The translations under genes and the position numbers were made by a program. From positions 1,426,001-1,490,000 of the forward strand of contig NZ_CP133217.1 of the NCBI RefSeq assembly GCF_030930995.1: a stretch of 64,000 bases of DNA, given 5' to 3'. This document shows, piece after piece, positions 19,820 through 32,982 of this stretch; the stretch's first letter is position 1, and every line of letters begins with the position of its first letter. The stretch is from Thiothrix subterranea (GTDB lineage Bacteria; Pseudomonadota; Gammaproteobacteria; Thiotrichales; Thiotrichaceae). The notes beneath the pieces were generated by a model. That model worked only from the letters and a program-made list of their open reading frames with translations, ran no database searches and was not told where the DNA came from.

Positions 19820-21220
19820 TCAGGCGATGCGTTCGCGGGCAATAATCACTTGTTGTTTCACTTGCGCAGGCGCTGTACCCCCTAAATGGTCACGGGCAGC
19901 GACCGAACCTTCCAACGTCAGGACAGCAAACACATCATCGGTGATGGTGTTGGAAAACGCTTGCAGTTCTTCTAAGCGCATTTCGCTCAGATCACGCTCG
20001 GTTTCTACACCCAAGGCCACTGCTTTGCCGACGACTTCGTGCGCATCGCGGAACGGTAAGCCTTTACGTACCAAATAATCGGCGAGGTCGGTGGCGGTGG
20101 AGAAGCCTTGCATCGCGGCTTTGCGCATTTTTTCCGGCTTGGGTTGGACGTGTGGCATCATGTCAGCAAAGGCTCGCAAGCTGCCGAGTAGGGTGTCTAC
20201 GGTGTCAAACAGCGGCTCTTTGTCTTCCTGATTGTCTTTGTTGTACGCCAGCGGTTGGCCTTTCATTAAGGTCAGCAGAGCGAATAAATGCCCGAAGACG
20301 CGCCCACTTTTGCCGCGCACCAATTCCGGTACGTCGGGATTTTTCTTCTGCGGCATGATGGATGAGCCGGTGCAGAAGCGATCCGGTAGGCGGATGAAGT
20401 CAAATTGCGCGGATGTCCACAACACCAGTTCTTCTGAGAAGCGTGACAAGTGCATCATAATGAGTGCAGCGGCAGAGGTGAATTCGATTGCGAAATCACG
20501 GTCACTGACGGCATCCAGTGAATTACGGGCAGGGTGGTCGAAGCCGAGTAATTCAGCCGTATACAAGCGGTCGATGGGGTAGGTCGTGCCTGCTAACGCG
20601 GCTGCACCCAACGGCATGACATTGATGCGTTTGCGGCAATCTTGCAAGCGCTCGAAGTCACGTTGCAACATTTCAAACCATGCCAGCATGTGATGCCCAA
20701 ACGTGATCGGTTGTGCTACTTGTAAATGCGTGAAGCCGGGGAGGATGGTGTCGGCTTCGCGTTCGGCAAGGTCAACCAGAGCGTGTTGCAAGCGGCGTAA
20801 TTCGTGGCTGATGCCGTCTACTTGATCACGTAGCCATAGGCGCACATCGGTGGCTACTTGGTCATTGCGTGAACGTCCGGTGTGTAACTTTTTTCCAGCA
20901 ATACCGATGCGGTCGGTGAGGCGGGCTTCGATGTTCATGTGCACGTCTTCGAGCGAAATTTTCCATTCCAATTCACCGGTTTCGATGGAACGTTCAATTT
21001 CGTCGAGTCCACTCAGGATTTGTTCAACTTCAATGGTGTTTAATAAGCCTGTTTTACCCAACATGCGGGCATGGGCGCGAGACCCTTGGATGTCGTGCCG
21101 GTACAGGCGCTGATCAAAAGGGATGGATGCGGTGAACGCTTCAACGAAGGCATCGGTAGATTCGCTGAAACGTCCGCCCCAAGGTTTGTCCTTGGCGTTG
21201 TCTGATGGTTGTTGGCTCAT
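19820..21220 (-). CDS. argH: Argininosuccinate lyase
   Basis: 466 residues. It carries the fumarase/aspartase signature [12 protein letters not shown], the [13 protein letters not shown] substrate loop and [16 protein letters not shown]. It converts argininosuccinate to arginine and fumarate, the last step of arginine synthesis. It is divergent from algZ over 249 bases, the same arrangement as in Pseudomonas. Confidence 0.97.
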   Translation of the reverse strand: MSQQPSDNAKDKPWGGRFSESTDAFVEAFTASIPFDQRLYRHDIQGSRAHARMLGKTGLLNTIEVEQILSGLDEIERSIETGELEWKISLEDVHMNIEARLTDRIGIAGKKLHTGRSRNDQVATDVRLWLRDQVDGISHELRRLQHALVDLAEREADTILPGFTHLQVAQPITFGHHMLAWFEMLQRDFERLQDCRKRINVMPLGAAALAGTTYPIDRLYTAELLGFDHPARNSLDAVSDRDFAIEFTSAAALIMMHLSRFSEELVLWTSAQFDFIRLPDRFCTGSSIMPQKKNPDVPELVRGKSGRVFGHLFALLTLMKGQPLAYNKDNQEDKEPLFDTVDTLLGSLRAFADMMPHVQPKPEKMRKAAMQGFSTATDLADYLVRKGLPFRDAHEVVGKAVALGVETERDLSEMRLEELQAFSNTITDDVFAVLTLEGSVAARDHLGGTAPAQVKQQVIIARERIA

Positions 21221-21469
21221 GAGTTAATGTTGAATTTTCATCAAGTTGTTAAAAGAAGTTGCTAAACATTATCACATTGTGGAAGAATAAAAAAACGCAA
21301 TCCTTAATGTCGTATTTGTGCAACGTTAGTTGCCGTTAGTATACAAGGAAATGCTCAGCCTGCTATGACAGGTCAGGGAATTATAAAAAATATAAACCAT
21401 TACAACTGGGTCAGAATGAAGCGTTGCAACCCTGAAGTTGTGCGTTATCTGTCTGATTGAGAGCAAAAA

Positions 21470-22501
21470 ATGCCGTCATTCAATGGAAAAACCTTAAGTT
21501 ATTTGCCTAGTCTTTGTGCTCCTCCTGCATTGTTGCGGGCTGTGTTGGCTGCTGAATTATTGGCTATGGTGTTGGCCTTGGTGGTGACAACGGATTTGCG
21601 CGGTTTCTTTGTCAGTTTGGGGCTGCACTCGCTGTTCGTGCTGTGGGTAACGTTAGCTTCCATTTTTACGCTGTGCTTTGTGAGTCGCTTATTAACCAAA
21701 CCAAGCGTTTTTCATGCTTCTGCGATTGTGCTGGCGACCGTTACGGGGTTTACCCTGTTGGCTTCTGTGCTGGGCTTGTTGATGTCTGGCAATAATGATG
21801 CGGTAGGGAATACATTATTTGTCTTCAAAAATTTGGTGATCAGCCTGCTCATTACGGTGGTGCTGCTGCGGTATTTTTATATTCATGGTCAGTGGGAGGA
21901 AACCGTCGAGGCGGATTCTGCTGCTAAATACGATGCCCTGCAAGCGCGGATGCGCCCACATTTCCTTTTCAATAGCTTAAATACCATTGCGCACTTGGTA
22001 CACATTGATCCCAACAAGGCGGAAGCGGCGTTGTTGGACTTAGCCGATATTATGCGCCTTACACTCGACAAGCGGTCACGGATCGCACTCAAAGAAGAGT
22101 TAGAGTTAACACTGGCGTATTTGCGTATGGAAAGTTTGCGCTTGGGTGAAAAACGGTTACACATCAAGCTCGATATGGATCAAAACAGTTTGCCGCTGGA
22201 TATGGATATTCCGCCGTTTTTGTTGCAGCCCTTGGTCGAAAATGCCGTGTACCACGGTATTCAGCCGCGTCAGGATGGTGGTTTGTTGACGGTCAGTTTG
22301 TATGACGCTGGAGACAGACTGGAGGTTTGTGTGACGAATCCATTGCCGCCTTCTGGTATGAGCACGCATACCAAGGGGAATCACATTGCCCAGGAAAATA
22401 TGGTGAATCGCTTGCATCTTGCTTATGGCGACCGTGCCAACTTAAAAATCCAGAAAAACGTACAACAATACCGGGTTTCATTTTCCATCCCCAAGGAGTA
22501 A
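21470..22501 (+). CDS. algZ: LytS/AlgZ-type sensor histidine kinase
   Basis: 343 residues. The N-terminal 140 residues form four or more membrane helices. The cytoplasmic part is a His_kinase (PF06580) domain with MRPHFLFNSLNTIAHLV (phospho-His) and an ATP-binding end with FLLQPLVENAVYHGIQ. It is followed 6 bases later by a LytTR regulator and flanked by argH, which fits AlgZ/FimS. In pseudomonads this pair controls alginate and type IV pili; the targets here are unknown. Confidence 0.87.
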   Translation: MPSFNGKTLSYLPSLCAPPALLRAVLAAELLAMVLALVVTTDLRGFFVSLGLHSLFVLWVTLASIFTLCFVSRLLTKPSVFHASAIVLATVTGFTLLASVLGLLMSGNNDAVGNTLFVFKNLVISLLITVVLLRYFYIHGQWEETVEADSAAKYDALQARMRPHFLFNSLNTIAHLVHIDPNKAEAALLDLADIMRLTLDKRSRIALKEELELTLAYLRMESLRLGEKRLHIKLDMDQNSLPLDMDIPPFLLQPLVENAVYHGIQPRQDGGLLTVSLYDAGDRLEVCVTNPLPPSGMSTHTKGNHIAQENMVNRLHLAYGDRANLKIQKNVQQYRVSFSIPKE

Positions 22502-22507
22502 AAAATT

Positions 22508-23254
22508 ATGACATTGAAAGTGTTAATCGTTGATGATGAGGAATATGCCCGTGCTCGCATCAAAGGATTATTAGCCAGCCAAGTCGATTACGGAGTTTGT
22601 GCAGAAGCCGAAAACGGGGTGGATGCAGTGATTATGACCGAACGTTATCAGCCCGACATCGTGCTCATGGATATTTCCATGCCCGGTATGGATGGGTTGG
22701 AAGCGGCTCGGCACATTTCGGGCATGGATAGCCCACCAGCCGTCATATTCACCACAGCGTATGGTGAGTATGCTTTAGAAGCCTTTTCAACAAAAGCAAC
22801 AGGGTATCTTATGAAGCCTATTAGACAAGAACAACTATTACAAAGTCTGGAACAAGCCCGTTCACTCAACCGTGCGCAACGTATGGAAGCGCTGGAAAAC
22901 CGTGAGGGTCGCAATCTGCTGTCACGGAAGCACATTTGTGCGCGGATGCGTGGCAATCTTGAGTTGATTCCCATTGAAGATGTGGTGTATTTCCAAGCTG
23001 ACCAAAAATACGTGACCGTGCGTCACAAAAAAGGCGAGGTCATCATCGAAGAGTCATTGAAATCACTGGAAACCGATCTGGCTGATCGTTTTATCCGCAT
23101 CCATCGCAATGCATTGGTGTCTAAAAGTGCGATTGCGGGGTTGTCAAAATCTTCCGTTGGGCGCACGCAGATTGTACTGGATAACGTCAACGATCAACTG
23201 GAAGTGAGCCGCCGCCATTTGGCTGAAGTGCGTCGATTCGTGCGTAACCGTTAA
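22508..23254 (+). CDS. algR: LytTR response regulator, AlgR-like
   Basis: 248 residues. The receiver has LIVDDEEYAR, IVLMDISMPGMDGL and TGYLMKPIR. The LytTR DNA-binding domain includes DVVYFQADQKYVTV, ESLKSLE, RFIRIHRNALVS and a terminal LEVSRRHLAEVRRFVRNR. The partner kinase is immediately upstream. A strong intrinsic terminator follows. Confidence 0.92.
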   Translation: MTLKVLIVDDEEYARARIKGLLASQVDYGVCAEAENGVDAVIMTERYQPDIVLMDISMPGMDGLEAARHISGMDSPPAVIFTTAYGEYALEAFSTKATGYLMKPIRQEQLLQSLEQARSLNRAQRMEALENREGRNLLSRKHICARMRGNLELIPIEDVVYFQADQKYVTVRHKKGEVIIEESLKSLETDLADRFIRIHRNALVSKSAIAGLSKSSVGRTQIVLDNVNDQLEVSRRHLAEVRRFVRNR

Positions 23255-23266
23255 TTTCTCCTGTTT

Positions 23267-23297
23267 GGGGCGTGAGGTTATCACGCCCCTATTTTTT
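23267..23297 (+). terminator. Intrinsic terminator after algR
   Basis: GGGGCGTGA pairs perfectly with TCACGCCCC over a 5-base loop and is followed by TATTTTTT. It also lies at the end of the converging thioredoxin-like gene. Confidence 0.93.
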
Positions 23298-23301
23298 GCC
23301 G

Positions 23302-23790
23302 TTAATTCAGTGCGCGTTGTGCTGTGGTAATGGCGTCTTCTAAGTAAGCACCGTAAAAGTCTGGGCTGTTGTAGCCAAGCAGACGTTCCGCCACCTCCTT
23401 GCCTTCTGCATCCAAAAATAACAGTGTCGGCGTTAACGATGCTTGATGCCTTGCTGCAAATTCGTCAGCATCAATCCGCTCACCATTAAAATCAACAACG
23501 GTTTGCTCACTGCCTAAGTCAAAGCGACGAATCAAAATCCGCGCATCGTATTGACCACTGCGAAGCATGGGTTCCAAGTGTTCGGTTTCGAGTTGTCGGC
23601 AAAATCCGCAATAATCAGCACGCACGGCTAACAGCAATGGTATTCCCTTGCGTTGCATTTCTTGTTGCAGCGCCTGAAAGTCGTTGGCTTCAGGAATGGC
23701 TTCTGCGCCAATGGCTGTTGGTGCGAGTGATGTCACCCATAACGCGAGGGCAAACAACCAATTGGTGATGAAGGTTGGGTTTGTGTGCAT
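23302..23790 (-). CDS. Exported thioredoxin-like protein
   Basis: 162 residues from the ATG at 23790. A GAGGAAA ribosome site lies just upstream of it and would be inside the gene if the TTG at 23805 were used. A signal peptide (to about AIGA) precedes a thioredoxin fold with the redox motif ADYCGFCRQLE and the cis-Pro loop LTPTLLFLDAEGKEV. It resembles SoxW/DsbD-gamma-type periplasmic reductants. It converges with algR. Confidence 0.82.
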   Translation of the reverse strand: MHTNPTFITNWLFALALWVTSLAPTAIGAEAIPEANDFQALQQEMQRKGIPLLLAVRADYCGFCRQLETEHLEPMLRSGQYDARILIRRFDLGSEQTVVDFNGERIDADEFAARHQASLTPTLLFLDAEGKEVAERLLGYNSPDFYGAYLEDAITTAQRALN

Positions 23791-23883
23791 GAAATTTTTC
23801 CTCAAGATAAGCCGTTATCGTTATTAAACTTTGTAGACAAAATATAGAGCATTTTGTTGTAGCGGGATATGCCAAAAGGGATA

Positions 23884-23889
23884 TATAAT
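23884..23889 (+). promoter_or_regulatory. Candidate -10 box for the atp operon
   Basis: A perfect TATAAT sits about 124 bases before atpI in the 222-base gap after the thioredoxin-like gene. No good -35 is found at the right distance, so this is a weak call. Confidence 0.35.
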
Positions 23890-24012
23890 GCTGCCCTATT
23901 GCTTAATGGGTCAGGGTAAGCCCTAGTGGTTGACCGTATATTAGTATGTATTTATACTCCATCGGGATTTAGGCGAGAGCAGGTTATGATTTAGCCCGCT
24001 CCAGAGGAACAG

Positions 24013-24363
24013 ATGCGACGCATACTTATTATTCAATTCATCTTGATGCTGGCCGCTGTGTTAGTGTCATGGACGTATCAAGGTGAACCAGCATTGTTGC
24101 CTGCATTTTACGGTGGTGCGATTGCACTCGCTAACACTTTGCTGCTATCACGGCGTGTGACGCAAGCGGGTGAGATAGCAAAAACCAGTCCACAGCAGAG
24201 CGTCAATGCTTTGTATTTTGGTGTGGTACAACGATTTGTATTTGTGTTAGTTGCGCTAGGGTTCGGGTTAGGCTATTTGAAATTGTCCCCTGTGCCATTA
24301 TTAGCCACCTTTATGGTGTCGCAACTTGCTTACATGCTGATGGGAACTCGCCAAGTCGAGTGA
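24013..24363 (+). CDS. atpI: ATP synthase-associated protein I
   Basis: 116 residues, four predicted membrane helices, at the usual position ahead of atpB. AtpI helps assemble the c-ring. Sequence conservation in this family is low, so the call depends partly on position. Confidence 0.88.
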   Translation: MRRILIIQFILMLAAVLVSWTYQGEPALLPAFYGGAIALANTLLLSRRVTQAGEIAKTSPQQSVNALYFGVVQRFVFVLVALGFGLGYLKLSPVPLLATFMVSQLAYMLMGTRQVE

Positions 24364-24401
24364 TGCCAGCACGAGATTTTTTAACTTTGTGTACGGAGTG
24401 A

Positions 24402-25259
<858 letters not shown>

Positions 25260-25268
25260 TAGCTGTAG

Positions 25269-25287
25269 GGGCGACCGGTGGTCGCCC
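25269..25287. repeat. Perfect hairpin between atpB and atpE
   Basis: GGGCGACC and GGTCGCCC form an 8-bp G/C stem with a 3-base loop in the 86-base gap, followed by a U-rich stretch. It could be a processing or attenuation site within the operon or a dispersed palindrome. Confidence 0.7.
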
Positions 25288-25345
25288 ACCAAAACCGTTT
25301 TTTAGTTTTATTTTTTGATTTTTAACTTTTCTTGGAGACTTCACA

Positions 25346-25633
25346 ATGGATGCAACTTCAATTGCAATGATCTATTCCTACACTGCGGTAGGCGTTGGCA
25401 TTATCTTGGCGGCTGCTGGTCTAGGTTCAGCACTGGGCTGGGGTATGATCTGTTCTAAATTTATCGAAGGCATTGCTCGTCAACCTGAAATGCGTGCGCA
25501 ACTGACTGGTCAAATGCTGTTCACTGGCGGTCTGATGGAAGCATTCCCAATGATCGTTCTGGGTATTTCCATGTGGTTCATCTTTGCTAACCCGTTCATC
25601 GGCGCAGCTAAAGCAGCACTGGGCGCTGGTTAA
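25346..25633 (+). CDS. atpE: ATP synthase F0 subunit c
   Basis: 95 residues forming two helices. The ion-binding carboxylate is the Glu in GGLMEAFPMIVLGISMWF. The polar residues of sodium-type c subunits are not apparent, so a proton enzyme is likely. A strong GGAG site precedes the ATG. Confidence 0.97.
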   Translation: MDATSIAMIYSYTAVGVGIILAAAGLGSALGWGMICSKFIEGIARQPEMRAQLTGQMLFTGGLMEAFPMIVLGISMWFIFANPFIGAAKAALGAG

Positions 25634-25676
25634 TTTCCCGATTGTTAAACGTTGTTACTAACATTCGGAGGTTAAC

Positions 25677-26147
25677 ATGAACGTAACTGCAACCCTGATT
25701 GGTCAGATGATCGTTTTTTCGATCTTGGTCTGGTTCGTCAAGAGCGTACTGTGGGAACCGATGCTGAAAGTGCTGGAAGACCGTAAGGCGCGTATCGCCG
25801 ATGGTCTCGCCGCTGCCGAAAAAGGCAAGCACGAAGAAGAATTGGCTCGCAAGCACGCATTGGATGAGCTGAAAAAAGCCAAAGCCGAAGCTGCCGAAAT
25901 CGTTGCGCAAGGTCAAAAGCGTGCAGCGGAAATCGTTGACGAAGCCAAGAATGCTGCTGTCGAAGAAGCAGGCCGCGTGAAAATCGCAGCCCAAGCGGAC
26001 ATCGAACAGGAAGTTTCACGTGCGCGTGAAAGTCTGCGTACCCAAGTCTCTGCATTAGCAGTGGCGGGTGCGGAGAAAATTCTTGGTAAGGAAATTGATG
26101 CTAAAGCTCACGCCAAAGCATTGGATGAACTGGCTGCGCAAATTTAA
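25677..26147 (+). CDS. atpF: ATP synthase F0 subunit b
   Basis: 156 residues, the E. coli length. One N-terminal membrane helix ([19 protein letters not shown]) is followed by a long charged coiled coil that forms the peripheral stalk. A GGAGG site lies upstream. Confidence 0.97.
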   Translation: MNVTATLIGQMIVFSILVWFVKSVLWEPMLKVLEDRKARIADGLAAAEKGKHEEELARKHALDELKKAKAEAAEIVAQGQKRAAEIVDEAKNAAVEEAGRVKIAAQADIEQEVSRARESLRTQVSALAVAGAEKILGKEIDAKAHAKALDELAAQI

Positions 26148-26158
26148 GGTGGTGAACC

Positions 26159-26695
26159 ATGTCTGATTTGACAACCGCTGCCCGTCCTTATGCCCGTGCG
26201 GTGTTTGAGATGGCGCAGGAAGCCGGGAAACTGACCGAATGGTCAGCGCAACTGGCAGCCATGTCTGCGGTGGTCGCGGCTGACGGTTCATCTGCCTTGT
26301 TGGCTCATCCTCGCATGACCAAAGAACAGAAAGCGACAGTATTCGGCGAGATTGCAGGCGATGCACTCGACGAGCAAGGTCGCAATCTGCTCAAGGCACT
26401 GGCGGAGAATGACCGTTTCTCATTGTTACCTGAAATTTCCACCCTCTTTGAACAAATGAAGGCGGAAGCGGAAGGCGCAATTGAAGCGGAAATTATTTCT
26501 GCACGGAAAATGAGCGATGACCAGCAGCAGACCATTGCTGCGGCACTCCAAAAACGCTTGGGACGTGAGATTAAGCTCGTCACTACAGTTGACCCCTCTT
26601 TAATGGGTGGCGCAATTATTCGCGCCGGTGACTTGGTGATTGACGGCTCAATCCAAAGCAGGCTGAAAGATATGAAGGCGGCGTTGGCGCGTTAA
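26159..26695 (+). CDS. atpH: ATP synthase F1 subunit delta
   Basis: 178 residues. It has the N-terminal helical bundle (ARPYARAVFEMAQEAGKL) and the C-terminal DPSLMGGAIIRAGDLVIDGS signature. It links the b stalk to the alpha-beta hexamer. The stop of atpF is 11 bases upstream. Confidence 0.96.
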   Translation: MSDLTTAARPYARAVFEMAQEAGKLTEWSAQLAAMSAVVAADGSSALLAHPRMTKEQKATVFGEIAGDALDEQGRNLLKALAENDRFSLLPEISTLFEQMKAEAEGAIEAEIISARKMSDDQQQTIAAALQKRLGREIKLVTTVDPSLMGGAIIRAGDLVIDGSIQSRLKDMKAALAR

Positions 26696-26722
26696 GCCCA
26701 GCCGATAATTGAGGAATAGCAT

Positions 26723-28264
26723 ATGCAACTTAACCCAACTGAAATCAGTGACCTGATCAAAAAGCGCATTAGCAGCTTTGAGTCCGGTGCTGAAGCTCGC
26801 ACTGAGGGTACGGTTGTCTCCGTTACGGATGGTATCGTCCGCCTTCACGGGCTTGGCGATGTAATGTCTGGCGAGATGATCGAATTCTCTAACGGTTCTT
26901 ACGGTCTGGCATTGAATCTGGAGCGCGATTCTGTCGGTGCGGTTGTCCTAGGTGATTACAAAGGTATCACTGAAGGCGACACCGTAAAATGTACTGGTCG
27001 TATCTTAGAAGTACCCCACGGTCGTGGTTTGCTGGGTCGCGTTGTTAACGCGCTGGGCAACCCGATTGACGGTAAAGGCCCGGTTGAAAACGACGGTTTC
27101 GCGCCGATTGAGCGTATGGCACCGGGCGTTATTGAACGTAAATCGGTTGACCAGCCAATGCAAACCGGTGTGAAAGCACTGGATGCAATGGTACCCGTTG
27201 GTCGTGGTCAACGTGAGTTGATCATCGGCGACCGCCAAACCGGTAAAACAGCGGTAGCTGTTGACGCAATCATCAACCAAAAAGGCAAAAACGTAAAATG
27301 CGTTTACGTCGCGATTGGTCAGAAAGCGTCATCCGTTGCTAACGTAGTACGCAAACTTGAAGAGTACGGCGCACTGGAATACACCGTTGTAGTTGCGGCT
27401 ACGGCGGCTGACCCAGCATCCATGCAGTACCTCGCGCCTTACGCGGGTTGCACCATGGGTGAATACTTCCGTGACCGTGGCGAAGACGCCCTGATCGTAT
27501 ACGACGATTTGACCAAGCAAGCATGGGCTTACCGTCAAGTGTCCCTGTTGCTGCGCCGCCCGCCGGGTCGTGAAGCGTATCCAGGGGACGTTTTCTACCT
27601 GCATTCCCGTTTGCTGGAACGCGCTTCCCGCGTTAACGCTGAATACGTTGAAGCATTCACCAATGGTGCTGTGAAAGGTCAAACCGGTTCATTGACCGCG
27701 TTGCCGATCATCGAAACCCAAGGTGGTGACGTTTCTGCCTTCGTTCCGACCAACGTAATCTCGATCACTGACGGTCAGATCTTCTTGGAAAGCGACCTGT
27801 TCAACGCGGGCATCCGTCCTGCGATTAACGCAGGTCTGTCAGTATCCCGCGTCGGTGGTGCTGCACAAACCAAGATCATCAAGAAACTCGGTGGTGGTGT
27901 GCGTTTGGCGCTTGCTCAGTACCGTGAATTGGCAGCGTTCTCACAGTTCGCCTCTGACCTCGACGAAGGCACTCGTAAGTCTTTGGCGCGTGGTCAACGT
28001 GTAACTGAACTGATGAAACAGCCACAATTCTCCCCGCTGTCCGTAGCAGAAATGGCTTTCTCCCTGTACGCAGCTAATGAGGGTTTCCTCGACGACGTAG
28101 ACGCGAAGAAAATCGTGGATTTTGAAGCAGCAATGCTGAGCTACCTGCGTTCTTCCGAGAAGGCTCTGTTGGACAAGATCAACGAAAAAGGTGATTTCAA
28201 CGGCGAGATTGAAAGTGCGATGAAAAAAGCACTGGAAACTTTCAAGTCGAAAAACACTTGGTAA
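26723..28264 (+). CDS. atpA: ATP synthase F1 subunit alpha
   Basis: 513 residues, identical in length to E. coli. Walker A as GDRQTGKT, the [13 protein letters not shown] region and the alpha-subunit signature [14 protein letters not shown] are present. It provides the non-catalytic nucleotide sites and the arginine finger. Confidence 0.98.
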   Translation: MQLNPTEISDLIKKRISSFESGAEARTEGTVVSVTDGIVRLHGLGDVMSGEMIEFSNGSYGLALNLERDSVGAVVLGDYKGITEGDTVKCTGRILEVPHGRGLLGRVVNALGNPIDGKGPVENDGFAPIERMAPGVIERKSVDQPMQTGVKALDAMVPVGRGQRELIIGDRQTGKTAVAVDAIINQKGKNVKCVYVAIGQKASSVANVVRKLEEYGALEYTVVVAATAADPASMQYLAPYAGCTMGEYFRDRGEDALIVYDDLTKQAWAYRQVSLLLRRPPGREAYPGDVFYLHSRLLERASRVNAEYVEAFTNGAVKGQTGSLTALPIIETQGGDVSAFVPTNVISITDGQIFLESDLFNAGIRPAINAGLSVSRVGGAAQTKIIKKLGGGVRLALAQYRELAAFSQFASDLDEGTRKSLARGQRVTELMKQPQFSPLSVAEMAFSLYAANEGFLDDVDAKKIVDFEAAMLSYLRSSEKALLDKINEKGDFNGEIESAMKKALETFKSKNTW

Positions 28265-28279
28265 TGGGAGGTTATTCCT

Positions 28280-29137
28280 ATGGCAGGTGGTAAAGAAATA
28301 CTAAGCCAGATCAAGAGCATTAGTAATACCAAGAAGATCACCAAGGCAATGGAGATGGTTGCTGCATCCAAAATGCGCCGTGCGCAAGACCGGATGAAAG
28401 CCAGCCGTCCCTATGCTGAAAAAATGCGTCAAGTGGTGGGTCATTTGGCAGCAGGTCATCTTGAGTATAAACACCCTTATACCCAGACGCGCGAAACCGT
28501 GAAACGGGTTGGCTACATCATCATGTCCTCTGATCGGGGCTTGTGTGGTGGTTTGAACGTCAACTTGTTTAAGCAGGCATTGCGTAGCATTGCGGACTGG
28601 AGAAAGCAGGATGTCGAAGTGGACATCTGCGTTTTCGGTGCCAAGGCTGCGGCGGCGTTTCGGCGTTACGGGATTGTCGCTCAGAAAACCCACATGGGCG
28701 ATGCCCCAAAAGTGGCGGATATGATCGGCACGATCAAGGTGATGTTGGATGCTTACGAGGAAGGCCGGATTGATCGCCTTTTCTTGGTCGAGAATGAATT
28801 CGTTAACAGCATGACGCAAAAACCGCAGGTGACTCAGCTCATCCCGGTCGTGGCTGCTGGCGCGGATTCAATCAAGCACCATTGGGACTATCTCTACGAA
28901 CCTGAGTCGAAAGAAGTCATTGATGCGTTGATGCAGCGTTACATTGAATCACTCATTTACCAAGGCGCGGTTGAAAACGTGGCTTGTGAAATGGCAGCGC
29001 GGATGGTCGCCATGAAGAGCGCCTCCGACAATGCCGGTACGATGATTGATGATTTGAAGCTGATCTACAACAAGGCGCGTCAAGCGGCAATCACTCAGGA
29101 AATTTCCGAGATTGTTGCGGGTGCTTCAGCGGTCTAA
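28280..29137 (+). CDS. atpG: ATP synthase F1 subunit gamma
   Basis: 285 residues. The N-terminal helix ([20 protein letters not shown]) and C-terminal helix ([20 protein letters not shown]) form the central shaft. [16 protein letters not shown] is conserved. It lies 15 bases after atpA. Confidence 0.97.
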   Translation: MAGGKEILSQIKSISNTKKITKAMEMVAASKMRRAQDRMKASRPYAEKMRQVVGHLAAGHLEYKHPYTQTRETVKRVGYIIMSSDRGLCGGLNVNLFKQALRSIADWRKQDVEVDICVFGAKAAAAFRRYGIVAQKTHMGDAPKVADMIGTIKVMLDAYEEGRIDRLFLVENEFVNSMTQKPQVTQLIPVVAAGADSIKHHWDYLYEPESKEVIDALMQRYIESLIYQGAVENVACEMAARMVAMKSASDNAGTMIDDLKLIYNKARQAAITQEISEIVAGASAV

Positions 29138-29181
29138 GGCTGGCGCGGGTTCACAGATTTTAAATTTTAGTGAGGTACTGA

Positions 29182-30561
<1,380 letters not shown>

Positions 30562-30570
30562 GGGGGCATC

Positions 30571-30999
30571 ATGGCGATGACATTTCATTTGGACGTGGTA
30601 ACAGCAGAACAGTCGTTGTTCTCTGGTATCGTCGAAGAAGTGATTGCACCGGGTGCAATGGGTGATTTGGGCATTATGCCGCGTCACTCGCAGTTGATTT
30701 CCAAGCTGCGTGCAGGCGAATTGCAGTACAAAACCACTGAAGGCGCGATGGCATCGCTGTTCGTCTCTGGTGGTGTGCTGGAAGTGCAGCCACACGTGGT
30801 GACGGTATTGGCTGACACCGGGATGCGTGCGGAAGACCTCGACGAGGCTGCCGCCCGCGAAGCGATGAAGCAAGCTACCGACGCGCTGCAAGGCAAAGAC
30901 CCGGAAGACCTCGACTATGAGGCGATCCAGTCTGAGCTAGAAGCGGCGAAGGCGCAGATCGAAATGCTGCACCGGATTGGTAAGCTGCGCGGTCACTGA
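30571..30999 (+). CDS. atpC: ATP synthase F1 subunit epsilon
   Basis: 142 residues. The N-terminal beta sandwich has [20 protein letters not shown] and [14 protein letters not shown]. The C-terminal helical hairpin can inhibit rotation. The 3' end (about 30964-31022) is echoed in the relic at 33070-33122. Confidence 0.97.
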   Translation: MAMTFHLDVVTAEQSLFSGIVEEVIAPGAMGDLGIMPRHSQLISKLRAGELQYKTTEGAMASLFVSGGVLEVQPHVVTVLADTGMRAEDLDEAAAREAMKQATDALQGKDPEDLDYEAIQSELEAAKAQIEMLHRIGKLRGH

Positions 31000-31026
31000 G
31001 TTTCGACGCAAGTCCGCAAAAAACAG

Positions 31027-31051
31027 AAAGGCTGCCTAGTGCAGCCTTTTT
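31027..31051 (+). terminator. Intrinsic terminator of the atp operon
   Basis: AAAGGCTGC pairs with GCAGCCTTT over a CTAGT loop, followed by a T-run, 28 bases past the atpC stop. Confidence 0.93.
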
Positions 31052-31086
31052 GCTGTGGATCAGATAAACTCTTGTTTGATTATTGA

Positions 31087-31473
31087 GCCAGTAAAAGATA
31101 TGTCAGCAATATTGATGCTTATACCCGTTCCTTGCTCGTACATCCTGATAGGCTGGATGCCAATCATTTGGTGTTTGGGTATGCCTTGGAAGGAGAATTC
31201 CTTCGAGTAGTGGATTTTTGGATCAAAAAGATTTGGGAAATGGCAGGAGCGTCATCAAAAAACATTCTAAGTCTTCAAGTTAAACAAAACGTTCCTGTGA
31301 ATATTCGCCCTAAAGATTGGCGTACTCGTGATGCTTCTTTTGGTAATCGGCGGCGATTTGTCGAAGCATTGGATGCGGCTCTCAAGAAATTCTACCCTGA
31401 ACGTTATCACGGTGGTAACTGGTTGAAGCAGGTAGCGACGGGATACCAAGCAAAAACAGGTATCCCGTTATAA
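31087..31473 (+). pseudogene. C-terminal remnant, probably of a type II restriction endonuclease
   Basis: The open frame begins directly after a TGA at 31084 and has no ATG at its start; only a TTG at 31132 could initiate. It encodes about 128 residues including NHLVFGYALEGEFLRVVDFW and FYPERYHGGNWLKQVATGYQ, and looks like the end of a larger protein. It converges with a C5 cytosine methyltransferase 8 bases away, the usual R-M geometry. That context, not recognised motifs, is why I call it a restriction enzyme remnant. Confidence 0.5.
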
Positions 31474-31481
31474 AATAATGC

Positions 31482-32867
31482 TTAAGCAATTAAAGCCAAT
31501 TGATGATAACAAGGCTGATTTTTAGGTGATACGATAGGAGTCTTAGTGCTGATTTTACCCAAAATACCTTCCAGAATGACGCGCTCCGCAACGGCTTCAA
31601 CAGTAGCAACAGGTATGGTATTACCAAATAAGTCATGCGCCAAAGTATCAGCCACATTGAGCTGGAAATGATCAGGAAATCCAAACAAGCGGCACTGCTC
31701 AACTAAGGTTAATTTTCGTAACCCTTGCGTATCCGGCACGACGATTCTATCAAGATCAGTAGCAACCAAGGTTGGTGTCGTAGTTTTAGGATCAAGCACC
31801 TTATTGATTTCATAGCTTAATTTTCCTGCTACAATATTGTAACCTTTTTCCACATCTTGTCGCGGCAGGCGGATTCTTTTGCTTGTGCCATTTTCAGTGA
31901 CGGTCACAATGTCTTTAGGGTGTTCATATTTCAGGTAATTTTTTTGCACCAAGTCATCTAACAGCGTTTGCAAGTGAGGGTGTTGGTAAAATGTTCTGAT
32001 TTCATTTGCTGTCAGTGGCATTCCATCCATCCATGTAATGCCTTTAGCAGCCGCCCATTTTTTGTTACGGCGATACAGCAAAATAAGGTTTAGTAGCTCT
32101 TTTTGGGCATCACTCACCTCGCCTTTTAAACCAATATCCCAGCTATGAATGTTCTCTTTACCACCACGCTTATCTTTAATGGATTTACCTTGCAATTCAT
32201 CCAGCTTGAAATGCGAGAGTAATAACTGGGTGAGCTTAGTGTTCATACACGGCTTGTCTGTTTCCAGAACATCCTTTAGTGCAACTATTTTTTGTGGGAA
32301 ATCGTGTAGATTAATCGTTTGTGTTTTTGTGCCAACGATAAAAATGCGTTTACGTGTTTGTGCTAATCCGAAATGTTTAGCATCCAAAACTCGCCATGTG
32401 ACGTGGTAATCCAGTAATTGGAGTTTTTCCAGAATAACACTGAGGGTGCGCCCAATGCTGTCAGTATTATTTTCTTTATCATGACCGACTAAGCCTTCTA
32501 CATTTTCTAGGATAAAGGCGGCGGGACGTTTAGCGTCTAAGATGCGTTCGACTTCAAAAAATAAGGTGCCGCGTGTATCCGCAAAGCCATAACGTTTTCC
32601 TGCACAACTGAAGGCTTGACAGGGGAAACCCGCTAACATCACATCAAAATCAGGTATTTCAGCGGCTGGAATCTGGGTAATGTCACCGTGAATGCGGCTG
32701 TCAGGGAAGTTATCGGTATAGACCTTTACCGCATGGGGTTTTATTTCGGAGGTGAACACACATTCTGAAGTTACGCCTTGTGTAGTGCAAGCTGTTTCAA
32801 AGCCAAGCCGAAAACCACCCATACCAGCAAATAGGTCAATGAAACGGAGTTTCTTTGTGGGGGTCAT
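31482..32867 (-). CDS. C5-cytosine DNA methyltransferase (type II R-M)
   Basis: 461 residues. Motif I is [16 protein letters not shown], motif IV has the catalytic Cys in [16 protein letters not shown], motif VI is ILENVEGL, motif VIII is [11 protein letters not shown], and motif X is [19 protein letters not shown]. The target-recognition region lies between about residues 220 and 370; the target site cannot be read from it. No intact endonuclease or C-protein gene is adjacent, so it may act as an orphan methylase. Confidence 0.94.
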   Translation of the reverse strand: MTPTKKLRFIDLFAGMGGFRLGFETACTTQGVTSECVFTSEIKPHAVKVYTDNFPDSRIHGDITQIPAAEIPDFDVMLAGFPCQAFSCAGKRYGFADTRGTLFFEVERILDAKRPAAFILENVEGLVGHDKENNTDSIGRTLSVILEKLQLLDYHVTWRVLDAKHFGLAQTRKRIFIVGTKTQTINLHDFPQKIVALKDVLETDKPCMNTKLTQLLLSHFKLDELQGKSIKDKRGGKENIHSWDIGLKGEVSDAQKELLNLILLYRRNKKWAAAKGITWMDGMPLTANEIRTFYQHPHLQTLLDDLVQKNYLKYEHPKDIVTVTENGTSKRIRLPRQDVEKGYNIVAGKLSYEINKVLDPKTTTPTLVATDLDRIVVPDTQGLRKLTLVEQCRLFGFPDHFQLNVADTLAHDLFGNTIPVATVEAVAERVILEGILGKISTKTPIVSPKNQPCYHQLALIA

Positions 32868-32982
32868 GGTGGCTCTTCCTTGGTTTGCGTCTATCTAAGG
32901 TGGCTTATGGTAGCATTTTCGGTTTGTCGGTTCCAGTGGTTTTAACGTGCGTAGCTATCAAGGGTATGAATGATACGATGAA

